This document shows positions 32,553-40,306 of a stretch of 64,000 bases of DNA, one piece after another (the first letter of the stretch is position 1; the number at the start of each line of letters is the position of its first letter). The position numbers were made by a program, and so were the translations under genes. The notes under the pieces are model-generated. The model saw only the letters and a list, made by a program, of their open reading frames with translations. It was not told the origin of the DNA and ran no database searches. Origin of the DNA: Streptomyces sp. HmicA12 (GTDB lineage: Bacteria; Actinomycetota; Actinomycetes; Streptomycetales; Streptomycetaceae); assembly GCF_000373565.1 (NCBI RefSeq), contig NZ_KB891799.1:248001-312000 (forward strand), given 5' to 3'.

Positions 32553-32848
32553 GCGAGACCCACAGCAGCACGGACTGGCCCCTGTGGGAGGTCTTCGTCC
32601 GCTCCCGTCGCGGCCTCGCCCACACCCACGCGGGCAGCCTGCACGCCCCGGACGCGGAGCTGGCGCTGCGCAACGCGCGGGATCTGTACACGCGCCGCGG
32701 TGAAGGCGTCTCGCTCTGGGTCGTCCCGTCCTCGGCGATCACCGCGTCCTCGCCGGACGAGAAGGACCCGTTCTTCGAGCCCGCCGCCGACAAGCCCTAC
32801 CGGCACCCGACGTTCTACGAGATCCCGGAAGGGGTGAAGCACCTGTGA
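32549..32848 (+). CDS. paaB: 1,2-phenylacetyl-CoA epoxidase subunit PaaB
   Basis: The 99-residue structural subunit bridges PaaAC pairs in the epoxidase. It begins [20 protein letters not shown] with the family block [21 protein letters not shown] and ends in IPEGVKHL. The ATG overlaps the paaA stop (ATGA at 32549-32552). Length is normal for the family (about 95). Confidence 0.93.
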   Translation: MSETHSSTDWPLWEVFVRSRRGLAHTHAGSLHAPDAELALRNARDLYTRRGEGVSLWVVPSSAITASSPDEKDPFFEPAADKPYRHPTFYEIPEGVKHL

Positions 32849-33612
32849 CGCGGCCCGTGCAGCAGACGGACGGCGCGCCAGGCACGCCCGGCCTGTCCGG
32901 CGCGGACACCGCGGCGGCCGCCCTGGCTCTCGGCGACGACGCCCTGGTGCTCTCGCACCGCCTGGGGGAGTGGGCGGGCCACGCCCCGGTCCTGGAGGAG
33001 GAGGTCGCCCTGGCGAACATCGCGCTCGACCTGCTCGGCCAGGCCCGCGTCCTGCTGAGCATGGCCGGCGACGAGGACGAGCTGGCGTACCTGCGCGAGG
33101 AGCGCGCCTTCCGCAACCTCCAACTGGTCGAGCAGCCGAACGGCGACTTCGCCCACACCATCGCCCGCCAGCTCTTCTTCTCCACGTACCAGCACCTTCT
33201 GTACGGTCAACTGGCCGCTGGAGAGGGCGCGTTCGCCCCGCTGGCCGCCAAGGCGGTCAAGGAGGTGGCCTACCACCAGGACCACGCCCGGCAATGGACG
33301 CTGCGCCTCGGCGACGGCACGCAGGAGAGCCACACGCGCATGGGGCGGGCGGTCGACGCGCTGTGGCGCTTCACCGGCGAGATGTTCCAGCCGGTCCCGG
33401 GGGTCGACGTCGACTGGCAGGAGATGCGGATCAGTTGGACGGCGACGGTGACCGCGACGCTCCGGGAGGCGACGCTCGCCGTTCCCGAGGGCCCGCGGAC
33501 CGGAGCCTGGCGGGCCGGGGCGGGACGCCAGGGCCTGCACACCGAGTCGTTCGGCCGGATGCTCGCCGAGATGCAGCACCTGCACCGCAGCCACCCGGGG
33601 GCGACATGGTGA
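32845..33612 (+). CDS. paaC: 1,2-phenylacetyl-CoA epoxidase subunit PaaC
   Basis: This 255-residue ferritin-like structural partner of PaaA lacks a functional iron site in the family. Typical blocks are LVLSHRLGEWAGHAPVLEEE, ALDLLGQARVLL, and KAVKEVAYHQDHARQWTLRL followed by GDGTQESHTRM. The GTG start overlaps the paaB stop (GTGA). The extra N-terminal 30 residues are Ala/Gly/Thr-rich. Confidence 0.93.
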   Translation: MTRPVQQTDGAPGTPGLSGADTAAAALALGDDALVLSHRLGEWAGHAPVLEEEVALANIALDLLGQARVLLSMAGDEDELAYLREERAFRNLQLVEQPNGDFAHTIARQLFFSTYQHLLYGQLAAGEGAFAPLAAKAVKEVAYHQDHARQWTLRLGDGTQESHTRMGRAVDALWRFTGEMFQPVPGVDVDWQEMRISWTATVTATLREATLAVPEGPRTGAWRAGAGRQGLHTESFGRMLAEMQHLHRSHPGATW

Positions 33613-34148
33613 CCACGCCGCTGGAAGCCGAACTGCGCCGCCTCGCGGGCTCGGTGCCCGACCCTGAGCTGCCGGTGCTGACCCTGGAGGAGCTGGGCGT
33701 ACTGCGCGCCGTGCACACGCTCGGCCCCGGCCGCGTGGAGGTCGAGCTCAGCCCCACGTACACCGGCTGCCCCGCGATAGAGGCCATGTCGGCCGACATC
33801 GAGCGGGTCCTGCACGAGCACGGCGTCCCCGACGTGACCGTCCGCCCGGTGCTCGCCCCGGCCTGGTCGACGGACGACATCACCCCCGAAGGCCGCCGAA
33901 AGCTCCAGGAGTTCGGCATCGCGCCCCCGCGCACCACACACGCCCCCGCGGGCCCGGTCGCCGTCGGCCTCGGCCCGACCCGGCACACCACGGACACGGC
34001 CGGGGACACGACCCTGGACGCGCTCGTCTGCCCCCACTGCGGCTCGCCCGACACCGAGCTGCTCAGCCGGTTCTCCTCCACCGCCTGCAAGGCGCTGCGC
34101 CGCTGCCTCGCCTGCCGTGAACCCTTCGACCACTTCAAGGAGTTGTGA
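33606..34148 (+). CDS. paaD: Phenylacetate degradation protein PaaD (MIP18/DUF59-type)
   Basis: A 180-residue assembly factor thought to help load iron-sulfur or iron centres of the epoxidase system. The N-terminal MIP18 domain includes VPDPELPVLTLEELGVLR and YTGCPAIEAM. The C-terminal zinc-ribbon-like part has CPHCGS...STACKALRRCLACREPF. The ATG at 33606 overlaps paaC by 7 bases; the next codon, GTG at 33609, would make a 4-nt overlap and is equally plausible. Compared with enterobacterial PaaD the layout is normal. Confidence 0.9.
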   Translation: MVTTPLEAELRRLAGSVPDPELPVLTLEELGVLRAVHTLGPGRVEVELSPTYTGCPAIEAMSADIERVLHEHGVPDVTVRPVLAPAWSTDDITPEGRRKLQEFGIAPPRTTHAPAGPVAVGLGPTRHTTDTAGDTTLDALVCPHCGSPDTELLSRFSSTACKALRRCLACREPFDHFKEL

Positions 34149-35251
34149 TGGCAGCCGCTGCCCGCGCCCGCTTCCACCGGCTCCGCGTCACAGCGGTCGA
34201 CCGGCTCACCGACGACTCCGTGGCCCTGACCTTCGCCGTCCCCCAGGAACTGCGCGAGGCCTACCGCCACGCACCGGGCCAGCATCTCGCCCTGCGCCGC
34301 ACCGTGGACGGCACGGAGGTCCGCCGCACGTACTCGATCTGCTCCGCCGCCCCCGCCGACGGCGCCCCCCGCACACTGCGGGTCGGCGTGCGCCTGGTCG
34401 ACGGCGGCGCCTTCTCCACGTACGCCCACAAGGAGATCGCCGTCGGCGACGAGCTGGAGGTGATGACACCGGCGGGGCGGTTCACCCTCGACACCACCCC
34501 CGACACCACCCCCGACGCGGCCCCCGGGCACTACGCGGCCGTGGTCGGCGGCAGCGGCATCACCCCGGTCCTGTCCATCGCCACGACGCTCCTCGATCGG
34601 GCGCCCGAGGCCCGCTTCTGCCTGATACGCAGCGACCGCACCACCGCCTCGACGATGTTCCTGGAGGAGGTCGCCGACCTGAAGGACCGCTACCCGGACC
34701 GGTTCCAGCTGGTCACCGTCCTGTCCCGGGAGGAGCAGCAGGCGGGCCTGGCGTCGGGGCGCCTCGACCAGGAGCGCCTGACGGCACTGCTGCCCGCGCT
34801 GCTGCCGGTGGAGCGGATGGCGGGCTGGTTCCTGTGCGGTCCGCTGGGCCTGGTGCAGAGCGCCGAGCGGGCGCTGCGCGGGCTCGGCGTGCGGCGCGAC
34901 CGCATCCACGAGGAGATCTTCCACGTGGACGCGGGCCCGGCCCCCGACCGGGCCGGCCGGACCTCGACTCCCGCCCACAGCACGGTGACCGCGCAGCTCG
35001 ACGGCCGCGCCGGCAGCTGGCCGGTGCAGAGCGGCGAGTCCCTCCTGGAGACGGTGCTGCGCAATCGTCCCGACGCTCCCTACGCCTGCAAGGGCGGCGT
35101 CTGCGGAACCTGCCGGGCCTTCCTCGTCTCGGGCTCGGTCACGATGGACCGGAACTTCGCGCTCGAACCGGAGGAGACCGAGGCGGGGTACGTCCTGGCC
35201 TGCCAGTCCCGTCCGACCACGGAGAAGGTGGAGCTGGACTTCGACCGCTGA
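34148..35251 (+). CDS. paaE: 1,2-phenylacetyl-CoA epoxidase reductase PaaE
   Basis: The 367-residue electron-transfer subunit. An FAD-binding ferredoxin-reductase domain (RRTYSICSAAP) is followed by an NAD-binding domain (VVGGSGITPVLSIATTLL ... WFLCGPLGLVQ) and a C-terminal plant-type [2Fe-2S] domain with cysteines in CKGGVCGTCRAFLVSG and VLACQSRP. It passes NADPH electrons to the PaaA di-iron centre. The ATG at 34148 shares one base with the paaD stop and has AAGGAG 5 bases before it; a GTG at 34145 is too close to that site. Confidence 0.93.
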   Translation: MAAAARARFHRLRVTAVDRLTDDSVALTFAVPQELREAYRHAPGQHLALRRTVDGTEVRRTYSICSAAPADGAPRTLRVGVRLVDGGAFSTYAHKEIAVGDELEVMTPAGRFTLDTTPDTTPDAAPGHYAAVVGGSGITPVLSIATTLLDRAPEARFCLIRSDRTTASTMFLEEVADLKDRYPDRFQLVTVLSREEQQAGLASGRLDQERLTALLPALLPVERMAGWFLCGPLGLVQSAERALRGLGVRRDRIHEEIFHVDAGPAPDRAGRTSTPAHSTVTAQLDGRAGSWPVQSGESLLETVLRNRPDAPYACKGGVCGTCRAFLVSGSVTMDRNFALEPEETEAGYVLACQSRPTTEKVELDFDR

Positions 35252-35294
35252 GCCGCGGGACGGCCCGGACCCGCCTGGACCTGTTCCCTTCTCG

Positions 35295-35308
35295 TAGAAC
35301 CTGTTCTA
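35295..35308. promoter_or_regulatory. KstR-like palindrome upstream of an acyl-CoA dehydrogenase gene
   Basis: TAGAACCTGTTCTA is a perfect 6-bp inverted repeat with a CT centre and fits the KstR consensus TNNAACNNGTTNNA of the actinobacterial sterol-catabolism regulator. It lies 64-77 bases before the GTG of the following gene, next to TTGACG. Confidence 0.7.
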
Positions 35309-35371
35309 TCTTGACGCTCCGTCAGATTCGGCACGGCAGGAAGAACCGAGCAGGAACGGGAGGACAGCCCG

Positions 35372-36535
35372 GTGGACTTCACCTTCTCCGAGGAGCAGCA
35401 GGCGGCCGTCGAGGCGGCGCGGGCGGTGTTCACGCCGGTCGCCCCCGACAGCGTGCCCAGCCCCGCTCTCACCTCCGGGGCCGTGGCCGACGACTTCGAC
35501 CGCGCCCTGTGGGCCAAGGCCGGCGACGCGGATCTGCTCAGCCTGCTCATCACGCCCGAGCACGGCGGCGCCGGGCTGGACGCGATCGCGCTGTGCCTGG
35601 TGCTGCGCGAGTCCGCGAAGGTCCTGGCCCGCGTACCTCTCCTGGAGCACAGCGCGGCGGCGGCGGCCGTGGGGACGTACGGCGGCGAGGAACTGAAGCG
35701 GGAGATCCTCCCCCGCGCGGCCACCGGCGAGCTCACGCTGACCGTGGCGTCGGCGGGCCGTACCGGACACGACCCGGCCGAACTCGCCGTCACCGCACGG
35801 CGCGAGGGCACCACGGAGGCGGGCGGCTGGGTCCTGGACGGCGTACAGACGGCGGTGCCCTGGGCCTGGGGCGCCGACCTGGTCCTCGTCCCCGCGCACA
35901 CCGGCGAAGGCACCGCGGTGCTCGCGGTCCTGCCCGGCCCGGCCGCGGACGGACCCCAGGTCCCGGGCCTCACCTTCACCGAGCAGATCTCGACGACCGG
36001 CGAACGTCTCGCCGAAATCCGGCTGGACGGCGTGCACCTGGACGACCGGCACCTCATCGAGGACGCCGTGGCCTGGAGCCGACTGCACGACCTGCTCACC
36101 ACCGGCACCTGCGCGCTCGCGCTCGGCCTCGGCGAGGGCGTCCTGAAGATGACCAGCGACTACGCGGGCAAGCGGGAACAGTTCGGGTACCCGATCGCCA
36201 CGTTCCAGGCCGTCGCCGTCCAGGCCGCCGACCGCTACATCGACCTGCGCGCCATGGAGGCCACCCTGTGGCAGGCCGCCTGGCGCATCAGCACCGGGGC
36301 GGGCGGCGCGCTACCTGTCGCCGGTGACATCGCGGTCGCCAAGACCTGGGCGTCCGACGGCGTGCGGCGCACCGTGCAGACCGCGCAGCACCTGCACGGC
36401 GGTTTCGGCGCCGACACCGACTACCCGCTGCACCGCTACCACGCCTGGGCCAAGCACCTGGAGCTGTCCCTCGGCCCGGCCGCGGCCCACGAGGAGGCGC
36501 TCGGCGATCTGCTGGCGGCCCATCCCCTGGGCTGA
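35372..36535 (+). CDS. Acyl-CoA dehydrogenase family protein
   Basis: A 387-residue FAD enzyme. It begins MDFTFSEEQQAAVEAARAVF, has a mid-domain beta barrel, and ends with the helical C-terminal domain (REQFGYPIATFQAVAVQAAD, HLHGGFGADTDYPLHRY). The catalytic base expected near the loop HGGFGAD is not the classical Glu-Gly, as in the shorter subunits of the heteromeric steroid-type (ChsE/FadE) dehydrogenases. Together with the KstR-like operator this suggests a sterol or polycyclic side-chain substrate rather than fatty acids. That is inference. GTG start after GGGAGGAC. It is a separate unit from paaABCDE, 120 bases downstream. Confidence 0.85.
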   Translation: MDFTFSEEQQAAVEAARAVFTPVAPDSVPSPALTSGAVADDFDRALWAKAGDADLLSLLITPEHGGAGLDAIALCLVLRESAKVLARVPLLEHSAAAAAVGTYGGEELKREILPRAATGELTLTVASAGRTGHDPAELAVTARREGTTEAGGWVLDGVQTAVPWAWGADLVLVPAHTGEGTAVLAVLPGPAADGPQVPGLTFTEQISTTGERLAEIRLDGVHLDDRHLIEDAVAWSRLHDLLTTGTCALALGLGEGVLKMTSDYAGKREQFGYPIATFQAVAVQAADRYIDLRAMEATLWQAAWRISTGAGGALPVAGDIAVAKTWASDGVRRTVQTAQHLHGGFGADTDYPLHRYHAWAKHLELSLGPAAAHEEALGDLLAAHPLG

Positions 36536-36548
36536 GAAACCCGGCCGG

Positions 36549-36896
36549 TCAGACGACGGCGCCCGGCTGCCCCTTGTCGTCCACGACGGGGCGGCCGGCC
36601 GACTCCCAGGCCTGCATGCCGCCCGCGACGTTCACCGCGTCGATGCCCTGCTGCACGAGGTACGCCGTGACCTGGGCGGAGCGTCCGCCGACCCGGCAGA
36701 CCACGTGGACCCGGCCGTCCTGCGGCGCCGCCTCGGTCAACTCACCGAACCGCGCGACGAATTCACTCATCGGAATGTGCAGCGCGCCCGCGGCGTGACC
36801 CGCCTGCCACTCGTCGTCCTCACGCACGTCGAGAAGGAAGTCACCTTCCTTGAGCTCGTCGACACCGACCGTGGGCACACCAGAACCGAAAACCAT
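36549..36896 (-). CDS. Rhodanese-like domain protein
   Basis: The 115-residue single-domain rhodanese shows DELKEGDFLLDVREDDEWQ, ALHIPMSEF and the active loop VVCRVGGRSAQVTAYL, with persulfide Cys followed by R-V-G-G-R. The closing NVAGGMQAW is standard. It likely carries sulfane sulfur in the cytosol; no membrane part. The start ATG at 36896 follows GGGGGC. Converges with the acyl-CoA dehydrogenase gene, 13 bases apart. Confidence 0.9.
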   Translation of the reverse strand: MVFGSGVPTVGVDELKEGDFLLDVREDDEWQAGHAAGALHIPMSEFVARFGELTEAAPQDGRVHVVCRVGGRSAQVTAYLVQQGIDAVNVAGGMQAWESAGRPVVDDKGQPGAVV

Positions 36897-36928
36897 GCCC
36901 CCGACGCTACCCGACCGCCCACCGTCGC

Positions 36929-37816
36929 TCAGCCCGCGGTGAGCCGCTCCAACTCGGCCTCCCGCTCGCCGACCTGCGCGATCAGCTGCTCCGCGATCTC
37001 TTCGAGCAGCTTGTCCGGGTCCTCCGGCGCCATCCGCAGCATGGAGCCGATCGCACCTTCCTCCAGCTCCTTGGCCACCGCGGTGAGCATCTCCTTGCGC
37101 TGCGCCAGCCACTCGAGCCGGGCGTACAGCTCCTCGCTCGGCGACGGCTCCCGCTCCGGCGGCACCGGCCCCGCGGCCCACTCGTCGGCGAGCTCACGCA
37201 GCAGGGTCTCGTCGCCGCGCGCGTACGCCGCGTTCACCCGCGAGATGAACTCGTCGCGCCGCTCCCGCTCCGCGTCGTCCTGCGCCAGATCCGGGTGCGC
37301 CTGGCGGGCCAGCTCGCGGTAGAGCTTGCGGGCCTCCTCGCTGGGCCGCACCCGCTGCGGCGGCCGCACCGGCTGGTCGGTGAGCATCGCGACGGCCTCC
37401 GGGAACAGCCCGTCCCCGTCCATCCACCCGTGGAACAGCTCCTCGACGCCGGGCATCGGCAGCACCCGCGCCCGCGCCTCGTCGGCCCTGCGCCGGTCCT
37501 CCGGATCGCCGGTGCGCTCCGCCGTCGCCTCGGCGATCAGCGCCTCCAGCTCGTCGAGCCGGGTGTACATCGGGCCGAGCTTCTGGTGATGGAGCCGCGA
37601 GAAGTTCTCCACCTCGACCCGGAAGGTCTCCACGGCGATCTCGAACTCGATCAGCGCCTGCTCGGCAGCGCGCACCGCCCGCTCGAGCCGCTCCTCGGGC
37701 CGCGCCTCAGCGCGCGCCTCGGCCCGCTCAAGGCGCTCCTTCAAGCGGTCCTTGAGCCGCTCCCGAGGCTGCTCCTCCGGCTGCTCTGCCACGTCGTCGG
37801 TCTCCGGGGTCGTCAC
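36929..37816 (-). CDS. J domain-containing protein
   Basis: A 295-residue cytosolic protein. N-terminal 100 or so residues are highly charged coiled coil (RERLKDRLKERLERAEAR). A J domain lies at about 175-225 with the diagnostic HPD in LARQAHPDLAQDD, preceded by EEARKLYRELARQ. It should stimulate a DnaK-type chaperone through HPD. The C-terminal coiled coil (EKELEEGAIG-like segment to ERLTAG) may bind clients. The GTG at 37816 is chosen; another GTG at 37834 would add 6 residues. No dnaK nearby. Codes opposite to a phosphatase remnant just upstream. Confidence 0.82.
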   Translation of the reverse strand: MTTPETDDVAEQPEEQPRERLKDRLKERLERAEARAEARPEERLERAVRAAEQALIEFEIAVETFRVEVENFSRLHHQKLGPMYTRLDELEALIAEATAERTGDPEDRRRADEARARVLPMPGVEELFHGWMDGDGLFPEAVAMLTDQPVRPPQRVRPSEEARKLYRELARQAHPDLAQDDAERERRDEFISRVNAAYARGDETLLRELADEWAAGPVPPEREPSPSEELYARLEWLAQRKEMLTAVAKELEEGAIGSMLRMAPEDPDKLLEEIAEQLIAQVGEREAELERLTAG

Positions 37817-37860
37817 CCGTCCAGCGTAGGGCACGGCCCGAGAGCACCGGCCGGACGCCG

Positions 37861-38018
37861 ACCGACGAGCACGGCCCCACCCGGAAACGGCCCGGCCCCG
37901 GCTCGACGGCGGTCCTCTACACGGACGGGCTCGTCGAGCGCAGTGACGAGGACATCGACGAGGGCGTCGCCGCTCTCGAACACGCTCTGGCCGACGCCAC
38001 CGGCACCCCGAACCTGCC
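37861..38018 (+). pseudogene. Remnant of a SpoIIE/RsbU-type PP2C phosphatase C-terminus
   Basis: In one plus-strand frame this 158-base stretch reads ...GPGSTAVLYTDGLVERSD, then EDIDEGVAALEHALADA. VLYTDGLVER with the following E-D-I-D-x-G is the diagnostic C-terminal block of SpoIIE-domain phosphatases that regulate anti-sigma factors, usually in proteins over 400 residues. There is no start codon, no upstream catalytic domain, and the frame runs without a stop into the antisense of the DUF2252 gene. It is a decayed gene end. Nearby genes face the other way. Confidence 0.6.
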
Positions 38019-39491
38019 TCAGACCCCCATCTCCGCCGCCACCCTTCCCTCCCGTACAGCCCGCACCAGCTCCCCGTGGTCGGCCTCGGTCCGGTCCGCG
38101 TACGTGACCGCGAACGACGCGATCGCCTCGTCCAGCTCCTCGTTCTTGCCGCAGTACCCGGCGATCAGCCGCGGGTCCGCGCTGTGCGCATGGGCGCGGG
38201 CGAGCAGGGCGCCGGTCATCCGGGCGTAGTCGTCCATCTGGTCGGCGGCGAGCGCCGCAGGGTCGACGCTGCCCTTGCGGTTCCTGAACTGCCTTACCTG
38301 GAAAGGCAGCTCACCCACCGAGGTCCACCCCAGCAGGATGTCGCTCACCACCTGCATCCGCTTCTGGCCGAGCACCACGCGCCGCCCCTCGTGCTCGACG
38401 GCGGGCGCCGCGAACCCGACCGTCGCCAGATGCGGCAGCAGCGCCGAGGGCCGTGCCTCCTTCACCTGCAGCACCAGCGGCTCACCGCGGTGGTCGAGGA
38501 GCAGCACCACGTACGACCTGGTCCCCACACTGCCCGTGCCGACGACGCGGAACGCCACGTCGTGGATCGCGTACCGCCCGAGCAGCGGCAGCCGGTCCTC
38601 GGACAAGGTCTCCAGGTACGGTCCCAGCGATCCGGCGACGGCGGCCGCCTCCGCGTCGGGTACCTCCCGCAGTACCGGGGGCGCGGCCACGAACCGACGC
38701 CCGCCGCCCGCCACCTCCACCGTGGACTTGGCGGCGAACCGTCCGCTGGTGTTGTGCCGCGCCTTCTCCGCGACCCGCTCCAGGGTCCCGAGCAGATCGT
38801 GGGCGTCCGTGTGCGAGACGAGTTCCTCGTCGGCGATGGCGTTCCACGCGTCGAGGGCCGGCAGTTTGGCGAGCAGCCGCATGGTCCGCCGGTAGGCCCC
38901 GACCGCGTCGTGCGCGGCCTGCCGGCAGGTGTCCCCGTCGGCACCGGCCTCCCGGCCGGCGAGCACGAGCGAGGTGGCGAGCCGCTTCACGTCCCATTCC
39001 CAGGGGCCGTGCACGGTCTCGTCGAAGTCGTTCAGGTCGATGACCAGGCCGCCGCGGGCATCGCCGTACAGGCCGAAGTTGGCGGCGTGCGCGTCACCGC
39101 AGATCTGGGCGCCGATGCCGGTCAGCGGGGTGTGCGCCAGGTCGTGCGCCATCAGCCCTGCGGATCCGCGCAGGAAGGCGAAGGGGGTCGCGGCCATCCG
39201 TCCGACGCGTATCGGTGTCAGCTCGTCGATCCTGCCGCGATTGGACTCCTCGACGGCGGTCGGGGCGTCGGGCCGCTGCGCGCCCGGAGCGAACCCGGCG
39301 TGCGCGGACCGCGGCACCTCGTCGCGCAGAGCCTTGCCGGCCGCCTTCGGAGAGCCGGACGAACGCCCCTGTGCCGCAGCCGCCGAGGATCCGGAAGACG
39401 CCGCGAACCCCGGAACCTCCGGCAACCGCCACTCCTGCTCAGCCCCCGCGCCCTGTCGCGGCAGAGCCACCACGTCGCCGATTCCGCCCAT
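38019..39491 (-). CDS. DUF2252 family protein
   Basis: This 490-residue protein has the kinase-like landmarks of DUF2252. These are RVGRMAATPFAFLRGSAGLMA, ICGDAHAANFGLYGDARGGLVIDLNDFDE (split across GDAHxxNFG and DxxDFDE, analogous to catalytic and metal-binding loops of aminoglycoside phosphotransferases) and LLDHRGEPLVLQVKEARPS. It may be a small-molecule or protein kinase, unproven. The ATG at 39491 has GGGGGAGG; the upstream open frame is antisense noise. The first 80 residues are low-complexity. Its 3' end abuts a phosphatase remnant. Confidence 0.85.
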   Translation of the reverse strand: MGGIGDVVALPRQGAGAEQEWRLPEVPGFAASSGSSAAAAQGRSSGSPKAAGKALRDEVPRSAHAGFAPGAQRPDAPTAVEESNRGRIDELTPIRVGRMAATPFAFLRGSAGLMAHDLAHTPLTGIGAQICGDAHAANFGLYGDARGGLVIDLNDFDETVHGPWEWDVKRLATSLVLAGREAGADGDTCRQAAHDAVGAYRRTMRLLAKLPALDAWNAIADEELVSHTDAHDLLGTLERVAEKARHNTSGRFAAKSTVEVAGGGRRFVAAPPVLREVPDAEAAAVAGSLGPYLETLSEDRLPLLGRYAIHDVAFRVVGTGSVGTRSYVVLLLDHRGEPLVLQVKEARPSALLPHLATVGFAAPAVEHEGRRVVLGQKRMQVVSDILLGWTSVGELPFQVRQFRNRKGSVDPAALAADQMDDYARMTGALLARAHAHSADPRLIAGYCGKNEELDEAIASFAVTYADRTEADHGELVRAVREGRVAAEMGV

Positions 39492-39639
39492 GCCGATCGC
39501 CTCCCCCGCCCCGCCGTGCGGGACCACGTGAACCACGTACGCACCGCGCACGACGCACCGCACACCACACGCCGTGCACCGCACGCTGCTCGTTGATCGG
39601 TCACGACCGTACCGCCGTGCGGAAGACTCCGTCGGGCCC

Positions 39640-39667
39640 TGTGGAAAACCCACAGCCTGTGCACAAC
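39640..39667 (-). promoter_or_regulatory. Pair of DnaA-box-like sequences
   Basis: TGTGGAAAA at 39640-39648 and TGTGCACAA at 39659-39667 (TTTTCCACA and TTGTGCACA on the minus strand, each one mismatch) lie in the gap between the DUF2252 and HxlR genes. Weak individually. Confidence 0.35.
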
Positions 39668-39757
39668 TCCGCCGTCCGCCAGGCCTTACGCCCCTGCTCC
39701 GGACAGTTCCCCGCTCGCGGAGCTTCGCTGCTTCCGGAGGCTGCTCCCGGGACGTCC

Positions 39758-40198
39758 CTACTTCCGGAACTCCTCGGGACACGTCCCGCCCTCGGCCCCC
39801 AGATACTTCGCGGCCCAGCTTCCGAGCTCGTCCAGCGACGGCCTGAGCGCGGAACCGGCCGCGGTGAGCCGGTAGGAGACGCGCAGCGGCGGCCCTTCGT
39901 CGACCTGACGCACGACGAGTCCCCCGGTGCTCAGCTCCGTGAGCCGGTCGGAGAGCATGCGTTCGCTGATGCCGGGGATGGCCCGCCGCAGGTCGGAGAA
40001 GTGCACCGGCCCCTGCATCAGGGCAGCCACGATCAGCCCCGTCCAGCGCTTGCCGAGCAGCCCGAAGACCCGGGTCATGCCGATGTCGACCGTCGAGCAC
40101 GCCGCAGGGGTGTGCACCACGTCGGCGCCCGAGGCGCCCGCCGCCCCCGCGCCTCCTCCCGCGTCCGCCCGCTTCCTGTCCTGCCCGCTGCCCGCCAT
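39758..40198 (-). CDS. HxlR-type (MarR-like winged helix) redox-responsive regulator
   Basis: A 146-residue regulator with a 35-residue Gly/Ala/Asp N-terminal arm, then an HxlR domain: FGLLGKRWTGLIVAAL, FSDLRRAIPGISERMLSDRL, and the wing GPPLRVSYRLT. A Cys in PAACSTVDIGM precedes the winged helix at the position of the redox-sensing Cys6 of Bacillus YodB/HypR-type regulators; a second Cys is near the C-terminus (GTCPEEFRK). It is divergent from an azoreductase gene, the typical YodB-AzoR layout, so it probably represses the reductase until quinones or diamide modify the cysteine. Confidence 0.87.
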   Translation of the reverse strand: MAGSGQDRKRADAGGGAGAAGASGADVVHTPAACSTVDIGMTRVFGLLGKRWTGLIVAALMQGPVHFSDLRRAIPGISERMLSDRLTELSTGGLVVRQVDEGPPLRVSYRLTAAGSALRPSLDELGSWAAKYLGAEGGTCPEEFRK

Positions 40199-40227
40199 GG
40201 CTCCAGAGTACTGCGTTCTCGTACGGG

Positions 40228-40280
40228 GATGAAAAAAAGTAAGTCCCTGTGCTATTACTAGTCACATACTCAGTTTCATC
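40228..40280. promoter_or_regulatory. Large dyad in the hxlR/azoR divergent promoter
   Basis: GATGAAA (40228) pairs with TTTCATC (40274), and AGTAAGT (40238) with ACATACT (40264, one mismatch). All share one centre near 40254. The stretch is strikingly AT-rich (AAAAAAAGTAAGT, GCTATTACTAG). It probably holds both promoters and the HxlR operator. Confidence 0.65.
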
Positions 40281-40306
40281 ACCTCACCCTCCCCGGGAGA
40301 CACCCC

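Noticed and set aside
37295..38107. Plus-strand 270-codon open frame antisense to the J-domain gene
   Set aside because: It is in a different frame from the phosphatase fragment and has no family look; only the remnant frame at 37861 shows homologous motifs.
39515..39535. CCACGTGAACC as a third parS
   Set aside because: Only the central CACGTGAA fits; about four of 14 positions differ from the consensus.
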